From Epilithonimonas zeae (GTDB taxonomy: Bacteria; Bacteroidota; Bacteroidia; Flavobacteriales; Weeksellaceae), in the NCBI RefSeq assembly GCF_023278365.1, contig NZ_CP075338.1, forward strand, positions 3,410,001 through 3,474,000: 64,000 nucleotides of DNA, written 5' to 3'. The notes below the pieces were generated by a model, which worked only from the letters and a program-made list of their open reading frames with translations, made no database searches and was not told where the DNA came from. Position 1 is the stretch's first letter. Each line of letters opens with the position of its first letter. The position numbers and the translations under genes are program-made. Positions 52,741-60,436 of this stretch are shown here, in pieces.

Positions 52741-55038
52741 TTATTTCTTCAGCTTATAATTCATAAAGAAAACCAGCTTTCCACCCTTCATTATATCCTC
52801 GTGCTTTAGCTTATAACCTTCAAATGGTTTCCCATTCAGCTCCATTTTTTCGATGTAAACGTTCTTTTCGGATTGATTTTTAACTTCGATTTCAAAAGTT
52901 TTTCCGTTCTCCAAATTCACTTTTGCATCCACAATACTTGGACTTCCGATCCAATAGTCATCAGAGCCTGGCGCAACAGGATAGAATCCTAAACTACTGA
53001 AAATATACCAGGCGCTCATCTGTCCACAATCATCATTTCCGCCCAATCCATCGGGTTTTGCTTTGTATTGCATTGTCAGAATTTTTCGGATTTGAGCCTG
53101 AGTTTTCCAAGGTTGTCCAGCAACATTATAAAGATAAGCCACGTGATGCGCTGGTTCGTTGCCATGAACATAACCGCCAATGATTCCTTCTCTTGTAATA
53201 TCTTCTGTGTCAGCAAAAAACTCATCGGGTAGATGCATTGAAAATAATTCATCCAGATTTTCCCCGAATTTCTTTTTTCCGCCCATCGCTTTCATCAATT
53301 CCTCAGGATTATGCGGCACGAAAAAACTATAATTCCACGAATTACCTTCGATAAAGCCTTGTCCGTGTGTGCTCAGCAAATCAAATTCTTTTTTGAAACT
53401 TCCGTCAGATAATCTCGGTCTCATAAAACCAATTGATTTATCGAAGACATTTTTCCAGTTTTCGGAACGTTTCAGATATTCATTATATATATCGTTTTTG
53501 CCTAATTTCTTAGCGATTTGTGCGATAGCCCAATCGTCGTAAGCGTATTCTAAAGTGTTAGAAACCGATGTTCCGTTTTTCTCTGCGGAGATATAGCCTT
53601 TGTCAAGATATTCGCTGATGCCTTCGTAATTCCGTTTGTTGGAAGTCGCAATACAAGCTTGCAAAGCTTCTTCGGGATTTCCTGTAAATGTATTTTTAAT
53701 AATTGCATCCGCAATCAGGGAAACCGAATGATAACCGCTCATACACCAGTTTTCATTGGCATAATGCGACCAAACAGGTAACATTTTCAGGCTGAACTGG
53801 TCATAATGTGCTAACATTGATTTAACCATATCATTATTTCGTTTTGGCTGAATTATATTAAAAAACGGATGCAAGGCGCGGTAAGTATCCCAAAGCGAAA
53901 ATGTGGTGTAGTTTGTAAAATCTTTAGCCTGGTGAATATTCTGGTCGAGACCTTTATATTCACCATTGCTATCCATATAAGTTGTCGGATTGATGAATGT
54001 GTGATACATCGCCGTGTAAAAATTTACTTTGTCATCATCGTTTAAAGTATTGACAACAATTTTATTCAACTCCTTATTCCAGTCATTTTGAGCCTGGTTT
54101 TTCACATTTTCAAAATTCCAGTCCGGTGTTTCTTTCTGTAAATTTTCCAAAGCATTAGCTTGACTGACTGGCGAAATCGCAAATTTGATTTGAATTTTTT
54201 CATTTTCCTGAGTATCAAAATCGAAGTGCATTCTGATTTTCTTTCCAGCGATTTCCGGGAAATTATCATCTTGATTCCACTTTCTCCAAAAACCTCTATA
54301 AGCTTGCTTTGAATCAAAATTTTTCTGTCCGTAAGATTTGAAAGGCCTCGAAAATTCCATTGCAAAATAAACTGTTCTGGTTCTTGCCCAGCCATTGGTT
54401 TGTCTGTAACCCGTGATTCTGTGGTCATTTTCGATTCTTACATAAGTCCACACGTTTTTTTCATCGTAATTGTAAATTCCGGACATCAAATCCAGAATAA
54501 TATGTGCATCATCCGATTTTGGAAACGTGTATTGATGAAATCCAACTCTCGTCGTCGCTGTTAATTCAGCCAAAATATTAGAATCATCGAGTTTCACTTT
54601 GTAATAGCCTGCTTCTGCCTTTTCGTTCTGATGAGAAAATCTGGAGCGGAATCCACTTCCCGGGTTTTGAGCAGTTCCTGGATTCAGTTTTACTTTTCCA
54701 ACAGCCGGCATTATCAGAAAATCGCCCAAATCCGAATGTCCGGTTCCGCTAAAATGGGTGTGCGAAAATCCGACAATCGTTTTGTCCTCATAACGATATC
54801 CGGCGCAATATTTATAAACATCAGGATTGTATTTTCCGTTGATTTCATAAGACAGCGTATCAGTTTCAGGGCTCAGTTGAACGGCTCCAAAAGGAACAGT
54901 TGCACCGGGAAACGTATGTCCCATTTTCTCTGTCCCGATAATGGGATTGACGAATTTGACTAAGTTTTGTAATTTCTGAGAACTGAATAATGAACCGCAT
55001 AAAACAGTTAGAATTAAAATTAATTTTCTCGAAAACAT
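52741..55038 (-). CDS. GH92-family alpha-mannosidase, secreted
   Basis: The 765-residue protein has a signal peptide (ILILTVLCGSLFSSQ) and GH92 landmarks: VNPIIGTEKMGHTFPGATVPFGAVQLSPETD near residues 30-60, GFSHTHFSGTGHSDLGDFL, and the catalytic-domain block GGNDDCGQMSAWYIFSSLGFYPVAPG near residues 665-690. GH92 enzymes cut alpha-1,2-, 1,3- or 1,4-linked mannose and need Ca2+. It stands beside the polysaccharide genes, but degradation of external glycans is the more common role. Confidence 0.94.
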   Translation of the reverse strand: MFSRKLILILTVLCGSLFSSQKLQNLVKFVNPIIGTEKMGHTFPGATVPFGAVQLSPETDTLSYEINGKYNPDVYKYCAGYRYEDKTIVGFSHTHFSGTGHSDLGDFLIMPAVGKVKLNPGTAQNPGSGFRSRFSHQNEKAEAGYYKVKLDDSNILAELTATTRVGFHQYTFPKSDDAHIILDLMSGIYNYDEKNVWTYVRIENDHRITGYRQTNGWARTRTVYFAMEFSRPFKSYGQKNFDSKQAYRGFWRKWNQDDNFPEIAGKKIRMHFDFDTQENEKIQIKFAISPVSQANALENLQKETPDWNFENVKNQAQNDWNKELNKIVVNTLNDDDKVNFYTAMYHTFINPTTYMDSNGEYKGLDQNIHQAKDFTNYTTFSLWDTYRALHPFFNIIQPKRNNDMVKSMLAHYDQFSLKMLPVWSHYANENWCMSGYHSVSLIADAIIKNTFTGNPEEALQACIATSNKRNYEGISEYLDKGYISAEKNGTSVSNTLEYAYDDWAIAQIAKKLGKNDIYNEYLKRSENWKNVFDKSIGFMRPRLSDGSFKKEFDLLSTHGQGFIEGNSWNYSFFVPHNPEELMKAMGGKKKFGENLDELFSMHLPDEFFADTEDITREGIIGGYVHGNEPAHHVAYLYNVAGQPWKTQAQIRKILTMQYKAKPDGLGGNDDCGQMSAWYIFSSLGFYPVAPGSDDYWIGSPSIVDAKVNLENGKTFEIEVKNQSEKNVYIEKMELNGKPFEGYKLKHEDIMKGGKLVFFMNYKLKK

Positions 55039-55073
55039 TCTTTGGAATTTTGAAGCAATTTAGTCAAATATTA

Positions 55074-55183
55074 ATTTTAACCACATAGTCACATAGAAAT
55101 GCTTTAAATTTTAATCAAATAAAATAGAATTGGAAACTGCTACTCTTAAACTTTTTTAATCTATGTGCTTATGTGGTTTAATT
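55074..55183. repeat. Inverted repeat ACCACATAGTCACATAG
   Basis: AACCACATAGTCACATAG is matched by CTATGTGCTTATGTGGTT, with arms 16 of 18 complementary and about 70 AT-rich bases between. It lies in the 298-base gap between GH92 and dihydroorotase, upstream of both; the rest of that gap has a CTGAG-CTCGAAG-like fragment near 55281-55305. Confidence 0.7.
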
Positions 55184-55336
55184 TTATCAATTCAAAAACT
55201 TTAGTAATCGTTTCCAAAAACTTATTTTTGTATTAAATAGTCTTGACAGGTCTCCAATTGTATCGTTTAGTATTAGCGATGTCAGGCTGAGGCTCTCGAA
55301 GCCTTCATATAAAATGATAAATCCATAAAAAGTAAA

Positions 55337-56674
55337 ATGAAGATCCTAATAAAAAATGCCCAAATCGTCAATCAAGGAAAGATTATCCAAAGCGATATTC
55401 TCATCGAAAACGATTTGATTTCTAAAATTCAATCCAATATTTCCGAAGAAGCAGACCAAATTATCGAGGCTTCGGGAAAATATCTTTTACCAGGAGTGAT
55501 TGATGACCAGGTTCATTTCCGCGAGCCAGGTTTGACCTGGAAAGGCGACATTGAAACAGAATCACGTTCTGCAATTGCCGGTGGAACGACTAGTTTTATC
55601 GAGCAGCCGAACACGGTTCCAAATGCGGTAACACAGGAATTATTAGCAGATAAATATGAAATCGCTTCTCAAAAATCGTTCGCCAATTATGGTTTTATGA
55701 TGGGAGGAACGAATGATAACCTCGAAGAAGTTTTAAAAACGAATCCGAGAAATGTTCCGGGAATCAAATTATTTTTGGGTTCGTCAACAGGAAATATGTT
55801 AGTCGATAATCCGGAGACTCTGGAAAATATTTTCAGCAATACCAAAATGCTGATTGCCGTTCACTGCGAAGATGAAGCGACTATTAAAGCCAATACTCAA
55901 AAGTATTTGGATGAATACGGTGAAGATATTCCGGTGAAATTTCATCATTTGATCAGAAGTGAAGAGGCCTGTTATAAATCTTCCTCAAAAGCGATTGAAC
56001 TGGCAAAGAAAACCGGCGCAAGACTTCACGTTTTCCATTTGTCTACAGCGATTGAAACGGAGCTTTTCAGAAATGATATTCCTTTAAAAGATAAAAAAAT
56101 AACGGCTGAAGTTTGTGTTCATCACTTGACTTTCACCAACGAAGATTACGAAACAAAAGGCGGATTAATCAAGTGGAATCCTGCCGTGAAAACACAAAAA
56201 GACAAAGACGGACTTTGGGAAGCTCTGTTGGATGACCGAATCGATGTAATTGCAACCGACCACGCTCCGCACACTTGGGAAGAAAAACAGAATGTTTACA
56301 CCAAATGTCCTTCCGGTGCACCTTTGGTTCAACATTCTTTGGTGGTGATGTTGGAAAATTACAAAAACGGAAAGATTTCTTTGGAAAGAATCGTTGAAAA
56401 AATGGCTCACAATCCTGCAATTTTATTCAGAATCGAAAAAAGAGGTTTCATCAGAGAAGGTTACAAAGCGGATTTGGTTTTGGTTGATTTGAATCAAAAC
56501 TGGACAGTCGAAAAAGAAAATATCCTTTATAAATGCGGTTGGAGCCCGCTGGAAGGAACTGAATTTCATTCTAAAGTTACCCACACTTTCGTCAATGGAA
56601 ATCTGGTTTACGAGAATGGAAAAATCAATGAAGAAAAATTCGGAGAGCGTTTGCTTTTTGAAGTGGAAGAATAA
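55337..56674 (+). CDS. pyrC: Dihydroorotase, Bacteroidota type
   Basis: The 445-residue protein closes carbamoyl-aspartate to dihydroorotate in pyrimidine synthesis. Amidohydrolase motifs are IDDQVHFREPGLT (about residues 55-67), GIKLFLGSSTGNM (Lys likely carboxylated), VHCEDE, VHHLTF and ATDHAPHTWE. The first His of the usual HxH metal pair is Gln here (QVH). I recall the same DDQVHFR in other Bacteroidota, so this is probably a clade trait, though a non-canonical metal site should be kept in mind. The gene ends at the terminator at 56678. Confidence 0.93.
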   Translation: MKILIKNAQIVNQGKIIQSDILIENDLISKIQSNISEEADQIIEASGKYLLPGVIDDQVHFREPGLTWKGDIETESRSAIAGGTTSFIEQPNTVPNAVTQELLADKYEIASQKSFANYGFMMGGTNDNLEEVLKTNPRNVPGIKLFLGSSTGNMLVDNPETLENIFSNTKMLIAVHCEDEATIKANTQKYLDEYGEDIPVKFHHLIRSEEACYKSSSKAIELAKKTGARLHVFHLSTAIETELFRNDIPLKDKKITAEVCVHHLTFTNEDYETKGGLIKWNPAVKTQKDKDGLWEALLDDRIDVIATDHAPHTWEEKQNVYTKCPSGAPLVQHSLVVMLENYKNGKISLERIVEKMAHNPAILFRIEKRGFIREGYKADLVLVDLNQNWTVEKENILYKCGWSPLEGTEFHSKVTHTFVNGNLVYENGKINEEKFGERLLFEVEE

Positions 56675-56677
56675 ATT

Positions 56678-56706
56678 AAAGACTGCAAATTTTGCAGTCT
56701 TTTTGT
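56678..56706 (+). terminator. Dihydroorotase terminator
   Basis: AAAGACTGCAAA and TTTGCAGTCTTT pair with almost no loop, then TTG and T-rich sequence; it starts four bases past the stop. Confidence 0.88.
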
Positions 56707-56711
56707 TTTGC

Positions 56712-56783
56712 CTCTCGCGGATTAAGCAAATTTCGCAGATGTTGAAGTTGAAAAATCTGCTTTATCAGCTAGATCTGCGAGAG
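56712..56783. repeat. CTCGCAGAT palindromic repeat, copy 2
   Basis: The element reads from CTCTCGCGGATT to AGATCTGCGAGAG, with an inner GCAGAT/ATCTGC stem. It lies between converging dihydroorotase and azoreductase genes, next to the terminator. Confidence 0.82.
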
Positions 56784-56807
56784 AAAATTTCTAACAATTA
56801 ATTAAAA

Positions 56808-57410
56808 TCAGTCAATAACAATGCTCTCAATTCCTTTGTTTAAAGCATCTTCCATAATTCCCGGAATCGCCAAACCTTCAGCACGGAAAACACTTACATC
56901 CGAAACTCCATAGAATCCAAAAACATTTTTAATATACGGAACATTCGAATCAAACACTTGGAAAGGGCCTCCGGAATAAACATTTCCTGAGGTAAAAGCG
57001 ATATATAGTTTTTTGTCATTCAACAAGCCTTTTGGTCCGTTTTCGTCATATTTAAAAGTATATCCGGCTCTCGAAGTGAAATCAAGATAAGCTCTCAGTG
57101 TTGCAGGAACGGAAAAATTGTACATTGGAGAATCGATAACAATAATATCGGCTTCTTTTAATTCAGAAATCAAATCTTCAGAATATTTGTTGATGGATTG
57201 TTGCTCTGTAGAATGGTTTTCAGCCGGCGTAAAAAAAGTATTGATGTGAGACTCATCCAAAAGTGGAGTCGGGTTTGTCGTAAGATCACGTTCTTTTAAG
57301 ACAGCATCTGAGTATTTTTCCTGAATTTTTTCGATAACTGCTTTTCCTAATTTTCTGCTTGCAGACAAATCTTTTCTAGGACTTGTGATGATGTGAAGTA
57401 CATTTTTCAT
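56808..57410 (-). CDS. azoR: FMN-dependent NADH-azoreductase
   Basis: The 200-residue flavodoxin-like protein has VLHIITSPRKDLSASRKLGKAVIEK at the N-terminus, the FMN contact region DSPMYNFSVPATLRAYLDF (about residues 95-113) and the late block FGFYGVSDVSVFRAEG. AzoR reduces azo and quinone compounds and is often under the control of a divergent HxlR-type regulator, as here. Confidence 0.92.
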   Translation of the reverse strand: MKNVLHIITSPRKDLSASRKLGKAVIEKIQEKYSDAVLKERDLTTNPTPLLDESHINTFFTPAENHSTEQQSINKYSEDLISELKEADIIVIDSPMYNFSVPATLRAYLDFTSRAGYTFKYDENGPKGLLNDKKLYIAFTSGNVYSGGPFQVFDSNVPYIKNVFGFYGVSDVSVFRAEGLAIPGIMEDALNKGIESIVID

Positions 57411-57486
57411 ATGTAAATGATTATTTTTAAATTTTTTAGAATTGCTTTTCAGCTAATTCATTTTTGAATGATTAAAATTTCTACAG

Positions 57487-57504
57487 CAAAATTATGTACA
57501 TTTG
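57487..57504. promoter_or_regulatory. Divergent -7 elements for azoR and the hxlR-type gene
   Basis: TACATTTG (57497-57504, plus) and TAATTTTG (57494-57487, minus) both match TAnnTTTG and lie almost back to back between the divergent genes. Their closeness suggests shared control. Confidence 0.5.
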
Positions 57505-57528
57505 CTTATTAAAAGTAAGTAGTGAACA

Positions 57529-57548
57529 AAAGGTTAGTAGTAACCTTT
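57529..57548. promoter_or_regulatory. Probable HxlR-type operator
   Basis: AAAGGTTA and TAACCTTT form a perfect eight-base inverted repeat around GTAG, just upstream of the HxlR-type ATG (57567), downstream of the -7 element at 57497. This is where an autoregulatory operator would be expected. Confidence 0.65.
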
Positions 57549-57566
57549 GGGTAAGTTAAAATTATT

Positions 57567-57965
57567 ATGGAAAATAATATCGAATTGGAAGAGCCGATGA
57601 CCAAGGCCAGATGTACAGAAAGTCTGGCTTCTGTAGAAGATGCGATTTACGTTATCGGTGGAAAGTGGAAACTGAAAATCATCATTGCATTGCAGGAACA
57701 CGGAAGCATTCGGTTTAACGAGCTGCAAAGAATCGTTGCCGGGATTTCTGCAAGAGTTCTGTCGAATGAACTAAAGGATCTGGAGCTGAACGGTTTCGTC
57801 AAAAGAGTCGTGCACGCCGAACAGACGCCGGTTGTGGTAGAATACCTTTCCACAGATTACAGCAGAACTTTAAAACCGGTGATTATGGCACTTTCTGAGT
57901 GGGGAAGAACGCATAAAAAAAACATCAGGGAAGATGTTTTCGAAAATACTTTAGCCAAAATTTAA
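57567..57965 (+). CDS. HxlR-family winged-helix regulator
   Basis: The 132-residue protein has the HxlR core ESLASVEDAIYVIGGKWKLKIIIALQEHGSIRFNELQRIV (about residues 18-57) and the wing GFVKRVVHAEQTPVVVEY. It lacks a clear redox Cys other than one near the N-terminus (about residue 16, in ARCTESL), the usual position of the sensing Cys in quinone- and electrophile-responsive HxlR/YodB-type regulators. Divergent from azoR, with a palindromic site before its start. Confidence 0.92.
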   Translation: MENNIELEEPMTKARCTESLASVEDAIYVIGGKWKLKIIIALQEHGSIRFNELQRIVAGISARVLSNELKDLELNGFVKRVVHAEQTPVVVEYLSTDYSRTLKPVIMALSEWGRTHKKNIREDVFENTLAKI

Positions 57966-57966
57966 A

Positions 57967-58032
57967 CTCTCGCAGATTAAGCAAATCAAGCAGATGAAAA
58001 AAATCTGCGCAATCAGCTCAATCTGCGAGAGA
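57967..58032. repeat. CTCGCAGAT palindromic repeat, copy 3
   Basis: It runs from CTCTCGCAGATTAAGC to CAATCTGCGAGAG with an inner GCAGAT/ATCTGC stem. It lies between the converging hxlR-type and AraC genes, where it can act as a bidirectional terminator. Confidence 0.85.
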
Positions 58033-58039
58033 AAAAATA

Positions 58040-58936
58040 TCAATTAAACGACTGCCGAAATTCTAACGGCGACAAACTCGTTTTCTTCTTAAACAACGTA
58101 GAAAATGACTGCGAATGCTCAAATCCCAATTCATAAGCAATCTCACTTACCGATAATTCCGTTGTAGAAAGTTTCTCTTTCGCTTTGCTGATCAACTTTT
58201 CGTGGATGTGCTGTTGTGTATTTTGTCCGGTGTGAATGCGCAAAAGGTCACTCAGATAATTCGGGGAAAGATTCATCGCTTCGGCAATCTGATGAACGGT
58301 CAACAAACCTTTTTCAGAAGATTCTTTATCAAAATAATTGTTCAGAAAAGTTTCAAACTTCGTCAGAATCTGATGATTTCCACTTTTTCGGGTAATGAAT
58401 TGCCTTTCATAAAACCGCTTCGAATAATTTAAAAGCAACTCGATCTGCGACAAAATAATTTCCTGTGTATGCTGGTCGATATGCTCACATTCTTTATCGA
58501 TTTTATTCAGAATTTCAAGTAGGTTATTTTCCTCATCTTCAGATAGATGCAGAGCTTCATTCACGGCGTAAGAGAAAAATCCGTAAGAAGAAATTGTATT
58601 CGCCAAAGAATGTTTCAGCAGAAAATCCTCGTGAAAAATCAAAAGATAACCCGTATTTTCACAATCCATCGTTTTCAAATCGAGATATTGCACCTGATTT
58701 GGCGCCGTAAAACTCAGCACACCCTTATCATAGTCGTAATGCTGCTGTCCATATCTTATTTTTCCGGTCGCATTCCGTTTCAGGGCAACACAATAATATC
58801 GGCTCACAAAGCCTTTCCACACATCATCTTCAATGAAAACACTTTCCGAAAGATTCACCACGCTCACCATCGGATGCTTTGGTTCCGGAAGCGAAAGCAG
58901 CCTGTGAAAAGCCGAAATAGATTTTATCGTGTTCAT
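58040..58936 (-). CDS. AraC family regulator (paralogue A)
   Basis: The 298-residue protein has an N-terminal sensor region (about residues 1-165; RLLSLPEPKHPMVSVVNLSE, VSRYYCVALKRNATGKIRYGQQHYDYDKG) and a C-terminal double HTH (LTVHQIAEAMNLSPNYLSDLL; STTELSVSEIAYELGFEHSQSFSTLFKK). A paralogue at 60437-61351 shares nearly the whole HTH. The effector is unknown. The repeat and nested palindrome at 59001-59264 lie upstream. Confidence 0.92.
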   Translation of the reverse strand: MNTIKSISAFHRLLSLPEPKHPMVSVVNLSESVFIEDDVWKGFVSRYYCVALKRNATGKIRYGQQHYDYDKGVLSFTAPNQVQYLDLKTMDCENTGYLLIFHEDFLLKHSLANTISSYGFFSYAVNEALHLSEDEENNLLEILNKIDKECEHIDQHTQEIILSQIELLLNYSKRFYERQFITRKSGNHQILTKFETFLNNYFDKESSEKGLLTVHQIAEAMNLSPNYLSDLLRIHTGQNTQQHIHEKLISKAKEKLSTTELSVSEIAYELGFEHSQSFSTLFKKKTSLSPLEFRQSFN

Positions 58937-59000
58937 AATTTGAAATTCTAAATATTAAAGATAGTTATTATTTGACTCCGTCGAACCACTTTGTTAAGTT

Positions 59001-59094
59001 TGGGCGCCTTTATCCGTCTTCCACTCCCGCTTTTTTGCTCCACTTCGTTCCGCAAAAAGAGCTCCGTTCAAGCCGGGGCGCAATCGTATTGCGT
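59001..59094 (+). repeat. GGGCGCC-type structured repeat, copy 2
   Basis: The outer stem is GCGCC/GGCGC, the blocks are ATCCGTCTTCC, GAGCTCC and TCAAGCCGG, and the inner hairpin is GCTTTTTTGC/GCAAAAAGAGC around a loop (TCCACTTCGTTCC). Compare copies at 2304-2402 and 62352-62466. Confidence 0.88.
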
Positions 59095-59143
59095 TTTAAC
59101 TTTGTGTTTTAATTCAAAGATTTTTTAAATTACTAATCTTAGA

Positions 59144-59264
59144 TTTTCAACATTAAGAATTAAAGATTTTTAAGCATTATTCTTAACAAACTTAATCAAG
59201 AATTAATTTATTAATTCTTAACTCATAAACTGTAAGATACTCTTAAATTCTTAATGTTGAAAAA
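59144..59264. repeat. Nested palindrome with 23-base terminal inverted repeats
   Basis: The left arm starts TTTTCAACATTAAGAATTAA and the right arm ends TTCTTAATGTTGAAAA; 22 of 23 positions match as inverted repeats. A perfect inner palindrome, AAGAATTAAT and ATTAATTCTT around TT, lies at 59199-59220. AAGAAT/ATTCTT-type motifs recur at least six times. It lies between AraC A and the aldo/keto reductase gene. The rest of the 58937-59344 gap, apart from the repeat at 59001, shows a possible half CTCGCAGAT repeat near 59310-59332. Confidence 0.8.
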
Positions 59265-59344
59265 AGCAGTTTATTCAAGTTAAGATTATTAAGTAAACTT
59301 TAAAATCAGCAAAATTGGCTCAATCAGCGAGAATTTTTAAAAAT

Positions 59345-60346
59345 TTAATAATCCAAAAGTCCCATTCCAAACTCATCATAAGTCGCTCCTGTATCCGTTC
59401 CCAAAGGCACAATACTTTCCAGCTTCTCAATGTCAGATTCGCTCAGTTGGATAGTTGCCGCTTCAATATTCTGCTCAAGATATTTTCTGCGTTTCGTTCC
59501 CGGAATCGGAACAATCCCTTTACTGATAATCCAGGCCAAAGCCAGTTGGGAAGACGTAATTCCTTTATCCTTCGCCATATTTTCAATGGCTTCCACCAAT
59601 TCGATGTTCTTGTGGAATTGTTCCCCCTGAAAACGCGGAATCCCTCTTCGGAAATCATTTTCCGGCAAATCGTCAATCGTTTTGATATTTCCGGACAAAA
59701 ATCCTCTTCCCAACGGAGAATATGCCACAAAACCAATTTCCAGTTCGTTCAGCGTTTTAATCACGCCTTTTTCTTCCACCGTTCTTTCAAACAGAGAATA
59801 TTCACTTTGAACTGCCGAAATCGGATGCACAGCGTGTGCTCTTTTCACCGTTTCAGAACCAACTTCCGACAAACCGATGTACCCTATTTTTCCTTCTTTC
59901 ACCAAGTCGCTCATTGCTCCAACCGTTTCTTCAATCGGAACATTTTTATCGAGACGATGCATATAATAAAGGTCGATGTAATCGGTTTTCAGATTTTTCA
60001 AAGAACGTTCAACCGACTTTTTCACATAATCTTTACTTCCGTTGATTTTCCACGTGACTTGCTCATTATCATCGATTTCCCAACCGAATTTTGTCGCGAT
60101 AATATATTGGTCACGATTGCCTTCAATCGCTTTTGCAATCAACTGCTCATTTTTAAAAGGTCCGTACAAATCGGCAGTGTCGAGAAAGTTTCCGCCTAAT
60201 TCCAAAGAACGGTGAATGGTTGCAATCGCTTCTGTTTCATCCGTTTTGCCATACATATCGGCATCGCCAAAACCAGTCATTCCCATACATCCCAAACCGA
60301 TATTCGGAATAATTAATCCCTGATTTCCTAATTTTACTTTTTTCAT
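59345..60346 (-). CDS. Aldo/keto reductase
   Basis: The 333-residue NADPH-dependent reductase has the AKR motifs GLGCMGMTGFGD, LDTADLYGPFKNEQLIAKAI (about residues 56-75, with the catalytic Asp and Tyr), and IDLYYMHRLDKNVPIEETVGAMSDLVKEGKIGYIGLSE. Its substrate is unknown; detoxification of aldehydes is a frequent role. It is read from the same strand as the two AraC genes that flank it, so it is a likely target of one or both. CGGATGT sites lie upstream (60393-60417). Confidence 0.93.
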   Translation of the reverse strand: MKKVKLGNQGLIIPNIGLGCMGMTGFGDADMYGKTDETEAIATIHRSLELGGNFLDTADLYGPFKNEQLIAKAIEGNRDQYIIATKFGWEIDDNEQVTWKINGSKDYVKKSVERSLKNLKTDYIDLYYMHRLDKNVPIEETVGAMSDLVKEGKIGYIGLSEVGSETVKRAHAVHPISAVQSEYSLFERTVEEKGVIKTLNELEIGFVAYSPLGRGFLSGNIKTIDDLPENDFRRGIPRFQGEQFHKNIELVEAIENMAKDKGITSSQLALAWIISKGIVPIPGTKRRKYLEQNIEAATIQLSESDIEKLESIVPLGTDTGATYDEFGMGLLDY

Positions 60347-60392
60347 TTTATCTTGATTTTTAATAAAACAAAGTTGATGAGAAATCTACAAT

Positions 60393-60417
60393 CGGATGTA
60401 TGCAAAACGACGGATGT
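60393..60417 (-). promoter_or_regulatory. Direct repeat upstream of the aldo/keto reductase gene
   Basis: CGGATGT occurs at 60393-60399 and 60411-60417, 18 bases apart start to start, just upstream of the probable -7 element (CAACTTTG on the minus strand, 60369-60376). Direct repeats of roughly this spacing are typical AraC-family binding sites; assignment is by position only. Confidence 0.45.
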
Positions 60418-60436
60418 TGTATGAGAATTACTGATG

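Noticed and set aside
59315-60199. A 294-residue open frame on the plus strand opposite the aldo/keto reductase.
   Set aside because: It is rich in Phe, Arg, Asn and Ser and has no family pattern, while the opposite strand encodes a well-conserved aldo/keto reductase over the same bases.
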